Below are positions 23,130 to 33,700 of a stretch of 56,052 nucleotides of DNA, one piece after another. The notes under the pieces are model-generated. The model made no database searches and had not been told where the DNA came from. It saw only the letters and a program-made list of their open reading frames with translations. The stretch is from Monocercomonoides exilis (taxonomy: Eukaryota; Preaxostyla; Oxymonadida; Polymastigidae): contig LSRY02000050.1 of assembly GCA_001643675.2 (NCBI GenBank), positions 602,501 through 658,552 of the forward strand, read 5' to 3'. Every line of letters starts with the position of its first letter. Position 1 is the first letter of the stretch. The position numbers and the translations under genes are program-made.

Positions 23130-23630
23130 TATTTGAAGAAACGAAGACACAGAGAAGGCAGACCGCGACTCGGAAAAGGGTCAAAGCAGTGCGAAAGAGC
23201 AGCAGAAACACTGTTGCAGATGATGAGCGTGCAACTGCTCACTGAATCAAGAGGGAATCTGTCAAAAGGAGACAAAAGAAAGCTGAGTCAGCTGGAGAAG
23301 ATTCTGAATGAAGGCGAATAGGGGAACAAGAGAGGCAACAGTCCGAGCGACAGGATTATGCAAATAGCGATGAAGATGGACGAGATGGGGAGAAGCAGAA
23401 TTCATAACCATTGGAGAAGAAACGACAGTGATGACGACGATTCAGACAGAGACTTTGATGGAGATTTGGATGAGATTGAAATGCTTGTGAAAATGAGGTA
23501 GTTGGAGTCGGATCGTTTACGAGATAATCAAAAAGAAGGTTCGTAAACAGATATCGAACCAAAAAGAGAAAGACAGAAGATAATGATGAAAATTAATAAT
23601 TGGTTGCTTTATTTGAACAATTGTTTATGA
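23130..23630 (+). pseudogene. Last block of the large broken gene
   Basis: After a third internal frame change the sequence reads LKKRRHREGRPRLGKGSKQC and MSVQLLTESRGNLSKGDKRK in frame 0, then passes TAG 23319, TAG 23499 and TAA 23544 to TGA 23628. The first TAG may be the ancestral stop. The text after it (NDSDDDDSDRDFDGDLDEIE) is still coherent. Confidence 0.4.
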
Positions 23631-23730
23631 AACGATAAACTATTGAAATGGAAAAAATAAATAAACAAATAAGCAAGTCGATGCGTGTCATCAAAATCTG
23701 ATGAACGCAAAATGTCTGCAGTGATACGTA

Positions 23731-26250
23731 TTAAGTGGAACTGGAACAGTTATCTTCTTCATCTTCATTATCTTCTTCATCTTCATTATCTTCTTCATCT
23801 TCATTATCTTCTTCATCTTCATTATCTTCTTCATTATCTTTTTCTTTTTCTTCAACGTCATCGTCTTCGTCTTCTTCATCAGAAAGAATAACAGCTTCCT
23901 TCCTTCTTTCATCATCTTCAAAATCCCATTGGCAAACATTTTGAGAAAAAGTGCATCTTGGTTCATTATCAAAATTATCTGTTTCTTCGTCTGTTTCTTC
24001 TTCGTTTCTCGGGATTTCAAAACGCTTGCACTTTTCTTTTTTCCCTTCATATCTTCCAAAAATAAGTGCAAGCGTTTGTTTCCCAGTGGGAAATGACAAG
24101 CAAGAATACTTCTTGCTTGTTGCTTGTTTCTTTGCTCTTTCGAAAGAAACAGCAACCCTCACTTCACTCCATCTTGTATTTTCTTCTTCGTTGTATGGAG
24201 CAGCGAAAATTCTTCCTTCTTCGCTGCTCCATAAAAGATTTAATTTTAAATCTTTAACCCTCAGCTTCGGTGAGACTCTCACCTGAAGCCGAGGGGTGTA
24301 TGGGAGGAAGTGCCTATTGATTGAGGCACTTCCTATCTCATCTGTTGATGAGTCAAATCTTTTTTTGAAAAAAGAGATTAGCTCATCAACAGATGAGATG
24401 TCCTCTCGAGAGTTCCGCGTTTCTCTCGAGAGGACCCCAAATTCTCCATCCACTTCGCTTTTTCCGTGACCTTCAGCAAAAAAGGAAAGCGAAGTGGATG
24501 AGAATTTTTTTAAAACAGAAGATGAAGGATAAAGAACAAAGTGGAGGAATGCTCCATTTCGAAAGTGTGGGCCACAATCAGCCCACACTTTCAAAGAGGT
24601 TATTTGTTTAAATTTATTTTTTGTTTTACTGAGGACTGTTTCAAGGCAGTCAACTGCGTATCTGCTGTCTTTTGATAAAACAGTTGAAAAGAAGTTGAAA
24701 CAATTTTTGACAATAATGTTTTTTTGAATCATGTAAACAATTATTCCCAGATGAGAGACCTCTTTCTTTTCATAGAAATCTCGAGATATTTGAGTTTGTC
24801 TGATTGGAAGAGTCCAGTTTTGCTTGAAGTCAAGCAAAACCAGAATCTCACTTTCTTTTAGCTCATCAAGATTTTTGTTGAACTTTTCTCTTTCTTTCTT
24901 TTCAATAATTTCGTGCTTTTTCAAGATTCTTAATTCTTCTTTTTCATCATCTGTTAATTCGATTGTTTTCATTTTTATTTCCAAACAATTCTTTCGATAA
25001 CACAGATTGCATATATCTGTTCTGTTTTTTGATTTCTTCACGTGTTTAGACATTTTACAAAAATGAGAAAAACTTATATTTAAACCTGTTTCTTTTCTCA
25101 TATTTTTCCAAAGTTCATATTTTGTGGAAAAGAAAATTCTTTCTTCATTCTTTAAAAAAATTCTTCCATCTATTTCATTCATCAAATTTGTGTTTCTATT
25201 GATACAATCTCGTTCGAATATAATACGGTTTTTTCTTTGTTCTTCTTCTGTTGTTAGTAAAGTTGTTTCCTTAGAGATAAATATGGTGGATGAGGCAACT
25301 GGTGCGGATGATGTTAACAGTGAGACAGATGAGGCAGAAGATGTGAATGAAGAAAATAAAGCAGATGAAGCAGACGAGGCAGATGAATCAAATGAGGCAG
25401 TGGAGCGAGCTGGTTGTGCTGCTAAGGCAGAAGGGGTGAATGAAGAAAATAAAGCAGATGAAGCAGACGAGGCAGATGAAGCAGACGAGGCAGTGGAGCG
25501 AGCTGGTTGTGCTGCTAAGGCAGAAGGGGTGAATGAAGAAAATAAAGCAGATGAAGCAGACGAGGCAGATGAAGCAGACGAGGCAGTGGAGCGAGCTGGT
25601 TGTGCTGCTAAGGCAGAAGGGGTGAATGAAGAAAATAAAGCAGATGAAGCAGACGAGGCAGATGAAGCAGACGAGGCAGTGGAGCGAGCTGGTTGTGCTG
25701 CTAAGGCAGAAGGGGTGAATGAAGAAAATAAAGCAGATGAAGCAGACGAGGCAGATGAAGCAGACGAGGCAGTGGAGCGAGCTGGTTGTGCTGCTAAGGC
25801 AGAAGGGGTGAATGAAGAAAATAAAGCAGATGAAGCAGACGAGGCAGATGAAGCAGACGAGGCAGTGGAGCGAGCTGGTTGTGCTGCTAAGGCAGAAGGG
25901 GTGAATGAAGAAAATAAAGCAGATGAAGCAGACGAGGCAGATGAAGCAGACGAGGCAGTGGAGCGAGCTGGTTGTGCTGCTAAGGCAGAAGAGGTGAATG
26001 AAGCTGATATTGAATTGATGTTGCATTTGTTCCTAATTGTTTTTTGAATTTGATCATGATCGATATATGGATATTTAAAAGTGTTTGCATGTGAAGAAGA
26101 TAAATTTGTTGAATTGGACAGTTGAAATAAAATGGGTGAAGAAATGTTCTCAACTGTCAAGTGTGATGGATTTTTCAAAAAATCAATATCATCATCTGAC
26201 AAATCAATGAGTAACTTTTTGTTTTTTTTTTTTGAGTTTTACTACTTTCA
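23731..26250 (-). CDS. DDE-type transposase-like protein with minisatellite N-terminus
   Basis: The frame is 823 or more residues, ending TAA at 23731. The core reads VLLDFKQNWTLPIRQTQ (Asp near residue 457), KVWADCGPHFRNGAFLHF (Asp near 542) and FFAEGHGKSEVDGEFGVLSR (acidic residues near 584). This D...D...E-like spacing with an HGKS motif I recall from a widespread but poorly classified eukaryotic transposase-like group; I cannot name the superfamily. A Cys cluster (CNLCYRKNC, near 395) precedes it and may bind zinc. Residues about 70-290 are seven copies of a 31-residue Ser/Ala repeat. The C-terminus is a Glu/Asp tract. There is no ATG before residue 340, so it should be fused or spliced to 26319-26816 upstream. 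The catalytic exon is packed with hairpins (see 24020-24592). Confidence 0.65.
24020..24592. repeat. Tandem run of perfect or near-perfect hairpins inside coding sequence
   Basis: Consecutive inverted repeats, each arm pairing with the next arm: 24020-24033/24064-24077 (14 bp), 24096-24106/24110-24120 (11), 24121-24133/24143-24154 (12, one bulge), 24194-24207/24220-24233 (14), 24234-24243/24246-24255 (10), 24258-24275/24277-24295 (about 17, one mismatch and one bulge), 24305-24315/24324-24334 (11), 24335-24352/24382-24399 (18), 24400-24412/24423-24435 (13), 24439-24461/24486-24507 (22, one bulge), 24561-24572/24581-24592 (12). Stems and loops cover most of the 570 bases. The arms still encode the transposase on the reverse strand. 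A further 11-bp stem is at 24817-24827/24830-24840. Confidence 0.9.
25343..25993. repeat. 93-bp minisatellite, seven copies
   Basis: The unit begins GTGAATGAAGAAAATAAAGC and recurs at exact 93-base spacing (25343, 25436, and so on) to 25993. Copies are nearly identical; the first and last carry a few changes. 93 is divisible by three, so every frame repeats. The reverse strand gives the Ser/Ala repeat of the transposase-like protein, and the forward strand stays open too, as an Asp/Glu/Ala repeat. Confidence 0.95.
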
Positions 26251-26318
26251 GTTGTATTCCGCTTTAACCACCATTCACAAAATAGAAAATCATAATTCGA
26301 TAAAGCTGAATATTTATA

Positions 26319-26816
26319 TTATTTTATTGAAGTTAAAGATGTGAAGTGCAAACGATTTCTAACTTTTGGTAATGCTTTTCTTTCACTGTTTTGAACAGAG
26401 TAACCGTGAAGTTTGAGCATCCGTTTTGCATGGTCAACATTATTTTTTGTGCAATTCCATTGAGAATTGCGCAAATCTTTTTCTGTAACAGCATTCAAAA
26501 ACGACTCCAACAAAAGAATCTTGTTCTTTTTATCAAGAATGTCGTATAACAAACCGGAATGAAACAGCAAATTGTTAAAATTTTATATCCATTGAAAACG
26601 ATTTTCAAAATTATTTTTTAATGACTGAAAATACTAATAGATACAACCATTCAGTGCTTCATTCAAATACTGTAGAATTTTGTTTCCTTCCAAAGAATGT
26701 TCCAAAAAATATTGCATGAACAATTTTTCTTCATGTTTTGCATAAATTTGTAAAAATTTGAAAAGTTCTTCACATAGTTGAGATTTCCTGCTTGAAGATA
26801 ATTGCGAAAAAAGCAT
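26319..26816 (-). pseudogene. Upstream part of the transposase-like gene, interrupted
   Basis: From ATG 26816 the reverse frame reads MLFSQLSSSRKSQLCEELFK, then a TAG near 26639, a short stretch, a TAA near 26588, then LLFHSGLLYDILDKKNKILL and SQWNCTKNNVDHAKRMLKLH, and a TAA at 26319-26321. All three stops are in one frame. A helix resembling ILSLL...AR.H segments precedes the catalytic domain in related transposase-like proteins I remember. Beyond 26319 the frame stays readable to a run of 12 A residues (reverse strand, 26222-26233), where a one-base slip would join it to the main transposase frame. Small introns are an alternative, but no good donor/acceptor pair of normal length is visible. 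Confidence 0.5.
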
Positions 26817-26851
26817 TTTTTAAAAAAAAATTTCTTTATTAATGGGAACGG

Positions 26852-26875
26852 AATGATCAACATTTTTTGATCATT
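26852..26875. repeat. Short inverted repeat upstream of transposase-like gene
   Basis: AATGATCAA (26852-26860) pairs with TTGATCATT (26867-26875), a 9-bp stem with a 6-base loop. It lies just upstream of the reverse-strand transposase start and could be a regulatory site or chance in AT-rich DNA. Confidence 0.5.
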
Positions 26876-29244
26876 TTTGATCTAATTTTCAGATCAGTTA
26901 AACGTTTGCGACTTTTCAAAAAGAATTACCCATATGAAACAGAAAAAAATATCTAAATGAATCTTAGGAGCTTAACAGTTTTGTCTTCGAAATTTTATCA
27001 TAATTGAATGCAAATAACAATAACAGGAAAGATTAGAAACGTTTTCATCAGCAAAGTGCAAAAGATAATATTCGTAAGAGATGAATCTGAATAAAAGCTA
27101 ATATATCTGTTTATGAATGAAAAAAATTTGATGAAATCAAGTTATAAAGTGAAATATTAGAGGAATAAGTGATTGGACTATTTTCATCAAAACAAAACAG
27201 TTAGCCCAAACATCAATTTTTGCAAATCAATTTATTCAATGTGATTCTTTGAGTTTTCCAAAAAAGTCAAAAAAAATGCAATTCATTTTTGTTTCAAATC
27301 TGTCAATGAAAATAGCGTTTATTTATTTTTCAAGGAAATAATATGGGGAGAAATACGAACTTTCAAGCCTTTTTGCACAAAGCACAAATAAATTGTTTCA
27401 CTCATAACTTTATTTCACTTTCTCAGATTTCAAAATAAATTTGATTTTCATATCTGTAAACATGCATCATTGAAATCAAAACAAGAAGTTTTCCAACATT
27501 TTACGAATGTCAAAAAATGGACATATTTCTATTGTGTTTTTTTGTCTCAAAAAGTCAAAGAAAAGTGCATAATTTTTCAACGAAGATGTTTGAATCAAAA
27601 TATTTTGTCCCATATAAAGTGTCAAAGTCTGTAATTCCAAACGATAGAAAAAATCTTCTTCTTTTTCAGATTTTGATTTTTGTCGACTTGGAAAATAAGT
27701 TCTCCTATATTGTTATAATTTCCAGACCCATTGAAATTTTGAAACAATGAATTGAATCTTAAATTAAAACCTGATTCATTTGAAAGAGGTCAGTTGATTT
27801 TATTGTATCGCATCTACGAAGTTGAATTGAACGTTGCAATTTCAGCACAGATTTTTACGAAAAATATTAAAAAAATTGCAAATGTCACTTCATTAAAAGT
27901 GTTATCGATTATTTTGCGATTGAAGCACATAAAATTTCCAAAGTTTTGTTTTTGATTCTGTCTTTTTTTTCCAAACACGAAAACATGAATATTTCTTTCC
28001 AAAAGTCTATGTGTGAAAATGAAAGATAGTCAACTTAGGAAATCCCAGACAGAGTTTTTTTTTTCGAAAAATCATTTGAAATATGCTTTGTTCTGCGAAA
28101 TTCTGCATAATATATTTTGATCACATGTTTGAATTTTTTTTGATATGTTCCTTTTGTTTAATTTACAAATAAAATTAAAATTTCTTAATTATATTTTTAT
28201 TTTCTGTTCTCACTAAGAAAACTTCATTAAAATGGAAACAGAACCAAAACAATGTTATCATTTCCATTCAAGAAAAGTTTCGTGAGCGGGAACAGAAATT
28301 TGATTGAAATATGAAATATTTTCTTTATCTGAAAATAAAGCAAAAGGAAATTTTCAAACGAATTTAGATAATTTTTTTTGTTCAGTTCCCTATTCGAATC
28401 GCTTTCATATGTCACGTTTTTGTTTCGAGAATCATTTTGCAAAGCATGTGTAATATTTCAGATTAGATTTTCTGTTGGATTTTTGTGTTAATATGCATAA
28501 GCAATTTTTTTTTGTAATATACGAATATTATTTGAATTAAATGGGTTTATTTGAATTGAAGAAGTGAATTCAAATTTCATCCAATAATTCTATTTGGTGA
28601 ATTGTTGAGCTGTATTGATTATGTGAAATAAGGTTTGTTGGATAAGGTGATTTGCCAGAACTCATAGAGAAAAACTGAAATTTATTGTTTGTTTTTATTT
28701 ATCAAGTTGTTTTATGATCAAACATGTCATTCAAAAAAGCTTTTGATATTTATTTTCTCATAACAAATTCATTTACAAATGATTTTTGCGGAAGGAATCA
28801 TTGAAAAGATTTCAAATACCATTAGAAATAATTAATTTGTTAAAAGTTATTCGGAAAAGACTGCATTTGTTCCAATTGTTTTTTTAATTTTAGTTTTTGA
28901 AGTTTAATTCGAATAAACATTGTTGATTTTATCTTGCTGTTTTCATTTGAATAAAATCATTCTATTCCAACTCCATCTTACAATTATTCAATTATATCTT
29001 TTGGAAAAAAAAAAAAATCCATTTTCAATCGTATTCCATTTCTTGCATTCTTATTAATTGAACGAAACGTGAAAATAATAAAAAAAGAAACAAAAAAATC
29101 ATCACATTTCCAATCAGCAAATCATTCTTCAAAACAACTCAAACAATTTCTGTGCATCCATCGTGCCCAATTTCTTCAAACACAAAACTCTCTCAAACCA
29201 AAACTGACCACTTGCCCTGCCATCAAAACAGAATAAGCATTCTT
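26876..29244. other. Gene-poor AT-rich DNA
   Basis: About 2.4 kb with no supportable gene on either strand. Short open frames exist (for example 27517-27750 and 27752-27955 forward), but their composition follows the base bias. No repeats longer than short A/T runs were noticed. Confidence 0.5.
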
Positions 29245-29460
29245 TCAATCTCTTTGGAACTTAGAAAAGAACCGCAACCCCGAAAAGCTGCAATTCAAAT
29301 GACATTTCATAACAATGGTTGGCTTCCTGCGAAACGAGAGATCCAATCGAACTTCCCCAAGCAGCTCCACAACATTCAACAGCCCTCTGGCCATCCATTC
29401 AGCAAACAGCTTGAATTCAACTTCATCAAAATTGTCAATTGAAAAAGAAGCTCCAAGCAT
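29245..29460 (-). pseudogene. Possible remnant of a helical (armadillo-like?) gene
   Basis: The reverse frame reads MLGASFSIDNFDEVEFKLFA and GLLNVVELLGEVRLDLSFRR, ending in TGA. An overlapping frame reads LVECLELLFQLTILMKL, which is more typical of an ARM/HEAT helix, so a frame change may have occurred. It lies 400 bases beyond the 3' end of the next gene on the same strand and may once have belonged to it or to a sister copy. Confidence 0.25.
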
Positions 29461-29883
29461 TCCACAAGCTTTTAATAATTATGATATTCATTCCACCTTT
29501 CCTCCCTTTCCACTCCACTCATATTGATTGCTCTTCCAACTCTCTTGCGTCCAATTGTCAAACAAGATGTCTCAAATACAGATGTTCTTGAAGGCTTTTT
29601 ATTGTTTCTGTAACCTTCTTTATTCCACTTCTTTTTCAATTATCCTGATTAAAATAAAGAAAATTTTTAAAATCAAAAATTCAAAAAAGATAAAAAGTTC
29701 ATTCCACTTCTCCTTCTGTTTCTCTTAAGCACAGAAAAGACATTTCGATTTCCACTTGCCTTTCCTCATTCTCCTCTTTCTTCCAAGTAATTCTCAAATA
29801 TCAAAATACTCAAAATAGCAGTTCTTCTGCTGATGGAATGTGCGAATTTGAATCTGATGATGTACAACATTCGCATCGTTCAA

Positions 29884-30528
29884 TCAACAAACAAAGGGTC
29901 TGTTCAGCCTTTCCTCTTTCTTTTTGAAGGCTTTTTCAAGCCAATCTTCTTCCCAAACTTTCCTCAAATCGAGCTCCAACAAGATAATTTCCTTCAACAT
30001 CTCAGCAAAAAAATGCTCATGCAGTTTCATGACTATAAAAGGATCCTTTTCCAATAACCAACATTTTATTTCTTCAGCAACATCAGAAACACCACAAACA
30101 ATTGACAAAAATCCATTCAAGCCCTTCTCTTCCATTCCACCTGCCACTTCCAACAGTCTTCTGCTCCAGGCTTTGTCACCCTCAAAAATGGCCATATAAG
30201 CAAAAAAATAAACTTCAATAACGTCCTCTGAATAATGAAAATAATCCAAAAAAAAAATATCTCAAACGCAAACAACTCAAAACACACCTTCTGAAAGCTC
30301 CCGAGAAAGAAACAATACATTCCTCAAGCTCCACTGGGACAGACAAGCAGCCGTATCCCAAAACATTCCACACAATAATCCATCAAAAAAGATACCACAG
30401 AAATATGAATTTTTCATCAGTCCCCAAGTGAGCATCGCTTGTCTCAAAAAATTCTCCCTCTTCCTATCAGCAATAAAACACACTCCGTTTGCACGTTTGC
30501 CCGAAATTAGCTTGCTCACACGCAGCAT
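29884..30528 (-). CDS. Two-exon helical protein, unknown function
   Basis: Exons on the reverse strand are 30528-30288 and 30227-29884, joined across a 60-nt intron (30287-30228, GTGTGT...TTATTCAG, phase 1). The joined frame is 195 codons ending in TGA. The junction reads SRELSEEDVIEVYFFAYM, which is better protein than either exon read through. It is rich in Leu, Glu and aromatic residues and looks all-alpha; the pattern CLSQWSLRNVLFLSRELSEED recalls armadillo-type repeats, only weakly. ATG 30528 is the first usable start, but the frame is open about 30 bases upstream, so an earlier exon may exist. The divergent surface-protein gene begins only 230 bases away, leaving a short shared upstream region. 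Confidence 0.55.
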
Positions 30529-30760
30529 CAGTCCCCCAGCCGATAAAACATTTCTCACAAATCTTTTTTATGGTACACAATTATTCCGAGTTTTTCCGTT
30601 CTCCTCAGATCACTGTGTTGGTAAACCTTGATGCATTTACAGTCTGAAACTGTGTTCATATTGATCACATTATTTTCGAACCTTTATATGAACTTATAAA
30701 AACTAGTTGTATATATAAATTGATCATATTATTGTGTAAAAGAGTGATATATCGGTTTTG

Positions 30761-33700
30761 ATGACAGGAATTATTTCAGCGATATTTGTTGCATTTTCTG
30801 TTTTGTTGCAAACAAGTTGTGAAGAGAATACGGAGACAACTGTGTTTGTTAAAAGCGGGGCAACTGAGGAGGATGGAAAGACATTTGAAAAACCTGTTGG
30901 AAGTTTTAAAAAAGCGTATGAGTTGCTTGCTAACACAAGTGAAAGTGGGCTCACAATAAAAGTTATCAAATCAGATGATGAAACTGATGCTCTTAAAGCT
31001 GAAGTTATAACATTTGATAAAACGTCTGGAATCACGATTGAAGGAGTTGGAAGTACGGATGCAAATGAGAAAGTTGAGATTGATTGTGATGCAAAAACAG
31101 GAAGCGATTTATTCACGTGCAAGAATAAAGTTTCGTTCAAATATTTGATTTTTGATATCACAGAAGCACCAGAACAAGAAACAGGAGAATTAGAATCAAA
31201 TCCAGAACCATTTGCTTTGATTCACGCTGTTGCAGGAACAGAAAATGAAGCAGGATCAGGATCAGGATCAGGATCAGGATCAGAATCATTAACAATTGAG
31301 ACCTGCGAGTTTAAGCTACCTGGCTCTGGGGGTAATATTGGAATCCATCTTGTGAAAGTGAGTGCAGGAACATTGACAATGAAAGAAGTTGAGTGTACAG
31401 ACGAAGGCAATGCGGTTTCATTCACAGAAACGCCATTTTTGATTGATGGATCAGTGACGGCTGTCTCATTGACATCGTTGACATTGAGCAAAATTACCTC
31501 GACCACAAGTGCTGTGGTGAAAATTGTTGGTAAAAAAGACACAGCTATTTCAGTTTCATTAGACAGCTGCACATTTACAGATTGCGTTTCAAGCGATACT
31601 ACAAGTGGAGCACTTTATGTTGAGAGCGAAAATGCAGACAGCACATTTACGATTGGAAACACAGATGAGACAACATTTACTAAATGTACATGTACAAATG
31701 GAAAATCAGGAGGAATCTATTTGAAAATTACGGGAATTGCAGCTGATAAATTAAGTTGGCCAACAACTGGATCTAATTTAGTATTTTCTGGATGCGCAGC
31801 AAACTCAAGTAGACCCACCGGATTGTATTTGGAAGTGAATGCCGAACTTCATAAAACCATTGCGGATGCGATGAAAAGCAGTTTTGCGGCAGATTACACA
31901 CTTAATGATAATCGATGGTTTGTAGCTGCAAAAGGAGAAAGTGATGGCAAAGATGTTGACTTCACGTTAAAATATTTTGATCAACCGACAGAGGTATTTG
32001 TGAAGAGTGAAGAGACAGGAGAAGGAGTTTCTCAAGATGGGCCTATTGGAAGTTTACAAGGAGCGTATGAATTGCTTGCAGACACAAATGAAGATGGGCT
32101 TTTTATTAAAGTCATCAAAGCCGATGATGGAACCACAGCTCTTAAAGCTGAAGCAATAACATTTGGCAAAGCATCAGGAATAACGATTATGGGAGTGAGT
32201 CTAAGTGAAAATGATGAAGAAAATGATGAAGAAAATGGAGAAGCCAAAGTGATTGAGACAGAAGTGGAGATTGATTGCGATGCTAAAACAGGAAGCAACT
32301 TATTCACGTGCAAGAAGAAAGTTGAGTTCAGGAGTCTGGCATTCAACTTCCCATTGTCACTGGAAAAAGAACAAATTCAGAATGATGACCCAACAGCAAC
32401 AGGACCATTTGCATTGATAACTGCAGATGGTGCAGATGCAGAATTGAGCATTGTGAACTGCAGATTTGTTCGGCCAACAGCAGTTGCTCCTCCAGCTGTG
32501 ATGCGTTCAAATGAAGGTGAAGAAACAGTTGGAATCCATCTTGTGAAAGTGAGTGCAGGCTCATTGACGATGACAGAAGTCAAATACGAGGGAGGCGAAA
32601 CAGAAATTTCATTCGCAGCAACACCGTTTTTGGTTGAGGGAACTGCTTCAAAAGTTTCATTGACATCATTAAATTTAAAGAAGATTACATCAAGTTCAAG
32701 TGCCGTAATGAAAATCACAAGTACAAACAAAATTGAGGTTTCGTTGGACAGTTGCACATTTACAGATTGCGTTTCAAGCGATGCAACAAGTGGAGCGCTT
32801 TATGTTGAGAGCGAAAATGCTGAAAGTTCATTCACTATTGGAGATAATGGTGAAACAAAGTTTGAAAATTGCACTTGCGAAAATGGAAAATCGGGAGGAA
32901 TTTCCTTGAATTTGAAAAACATTACAGCTGATAAATTAAGTTGGCCATCAACAAAAGAGAAGTTGATGTTTTCTGAATGTACAGCGGGAGAAGCAGAAGA
33001 AACTTCGAATTCAATCAAGAATACTGGGTTGTATCTGGATGTTCCAGTTGGACTTCATGAGGAGATCGCAGCAGCGATGAAGAAAAGTTTTGCTGCAGAT
33101 TACAAAATAGAATCAAACAAATGGTTTATTGCTGCGAAAAAAGATAGTAACAGTGATGTTGACTTTGTGACGAAGTTTATTGATTTATACGACATTGCGT
33201 ATGCAAAAAAAGGAGGAAATGGTTTGGGGACGGAATATGGAAAGCCAGCTGGCTCGATAAGCGAAGCATACAATTTGTTGAAAGAGGGAACAAATTCAGG
33301 AGGATTTCAAATAAAAGTTATCAAAGATGACAATGGATTGGAGGTCAAAGCTATTACGTTGGAGAAAGAATCGCCTATTATGATCGAGGGAGTTGGAAGT
33401 TCAGCGGATGCAAATGAAAAAGTTAAGATTGGTTGCTATGCGAAATCAAATAATGATCTTTTCACATGCAAGAAAGAAGTTTCATTTAGATACTTGATAT
33501 TTGACTTCCCAACAACATTAAGTGAAGGAACAGAAGAATTGAAAGCAAACACAAATCCATCAGCGCTTATACACGCGGCTGCAGAGTCAACATCACTTTC
33601 AATTGACAACTGTGAGTTTGCTCGACCGACAGAGGGAGAAATTGGAATTCATCTTGTGAAAGTGAGTGCAGGTTCATTGACAATGAATCAGGTTGAATGC

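Larger units (their letters stand above)
16087..23630 (+). pseudogene. Very long former (or recoded) coding region with about 20 in-frame stops
   Basis: Product not recognised. Reading follows frame 1 from ATG 16087, frame 0 from about 16269 to 18743, frame 2 to about 21685, frame 1 to about 23127, then frame 0 to TGA 23628. Text in these frames is protein-like almost throughout, with about 20 stops in roughly 2,460 codons, where this base composition would give well over 100. TAA/TAG occur at 16494, 16581, 16854, 18950, 19124, 19709, 19739, 19748, 20315, 20354, 22153, 22672, 22846, 23319, 23499 and 23544. Internal TGA occur at 17457, 17922, 20495 and 22354. Some stops abut intron-like acceptors (16854, 17457), so part of the pattern may be splicing. 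No domain is recognised; there are long charged coiled-coil-like stretches, with Ser-rich patches. It could be one gene or two or three neighbours. Confidence 0.6.

Noticed and set aside
16087-23630. A clean genome-wide genetic-code change (TAA/TAG to Gln, TGA to Trp)
   Set aside because: The ankyrin-like and surface genes contain many Gln codons, all CAA/CAG, and the ankyrin-like gene has a great many Trp codons, all TGG; kept only as a hypothesis for the broken loci.
23685-23944. Leu/His and poly-Ser forward ORFs at the 3' end of the transposase
   Set aside because: They lie opposite the Glu/Asp-rich C-terminus and only reflect GAA-type triplets.
25124-26047. Forward 307-codon Asp/Glu/Ala repeat ORF over the minisatellite
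   Set aside because: It exists because the 93-bp unit lacks stops in that frame; the reverse strand carries the transposase catalytic motifs.
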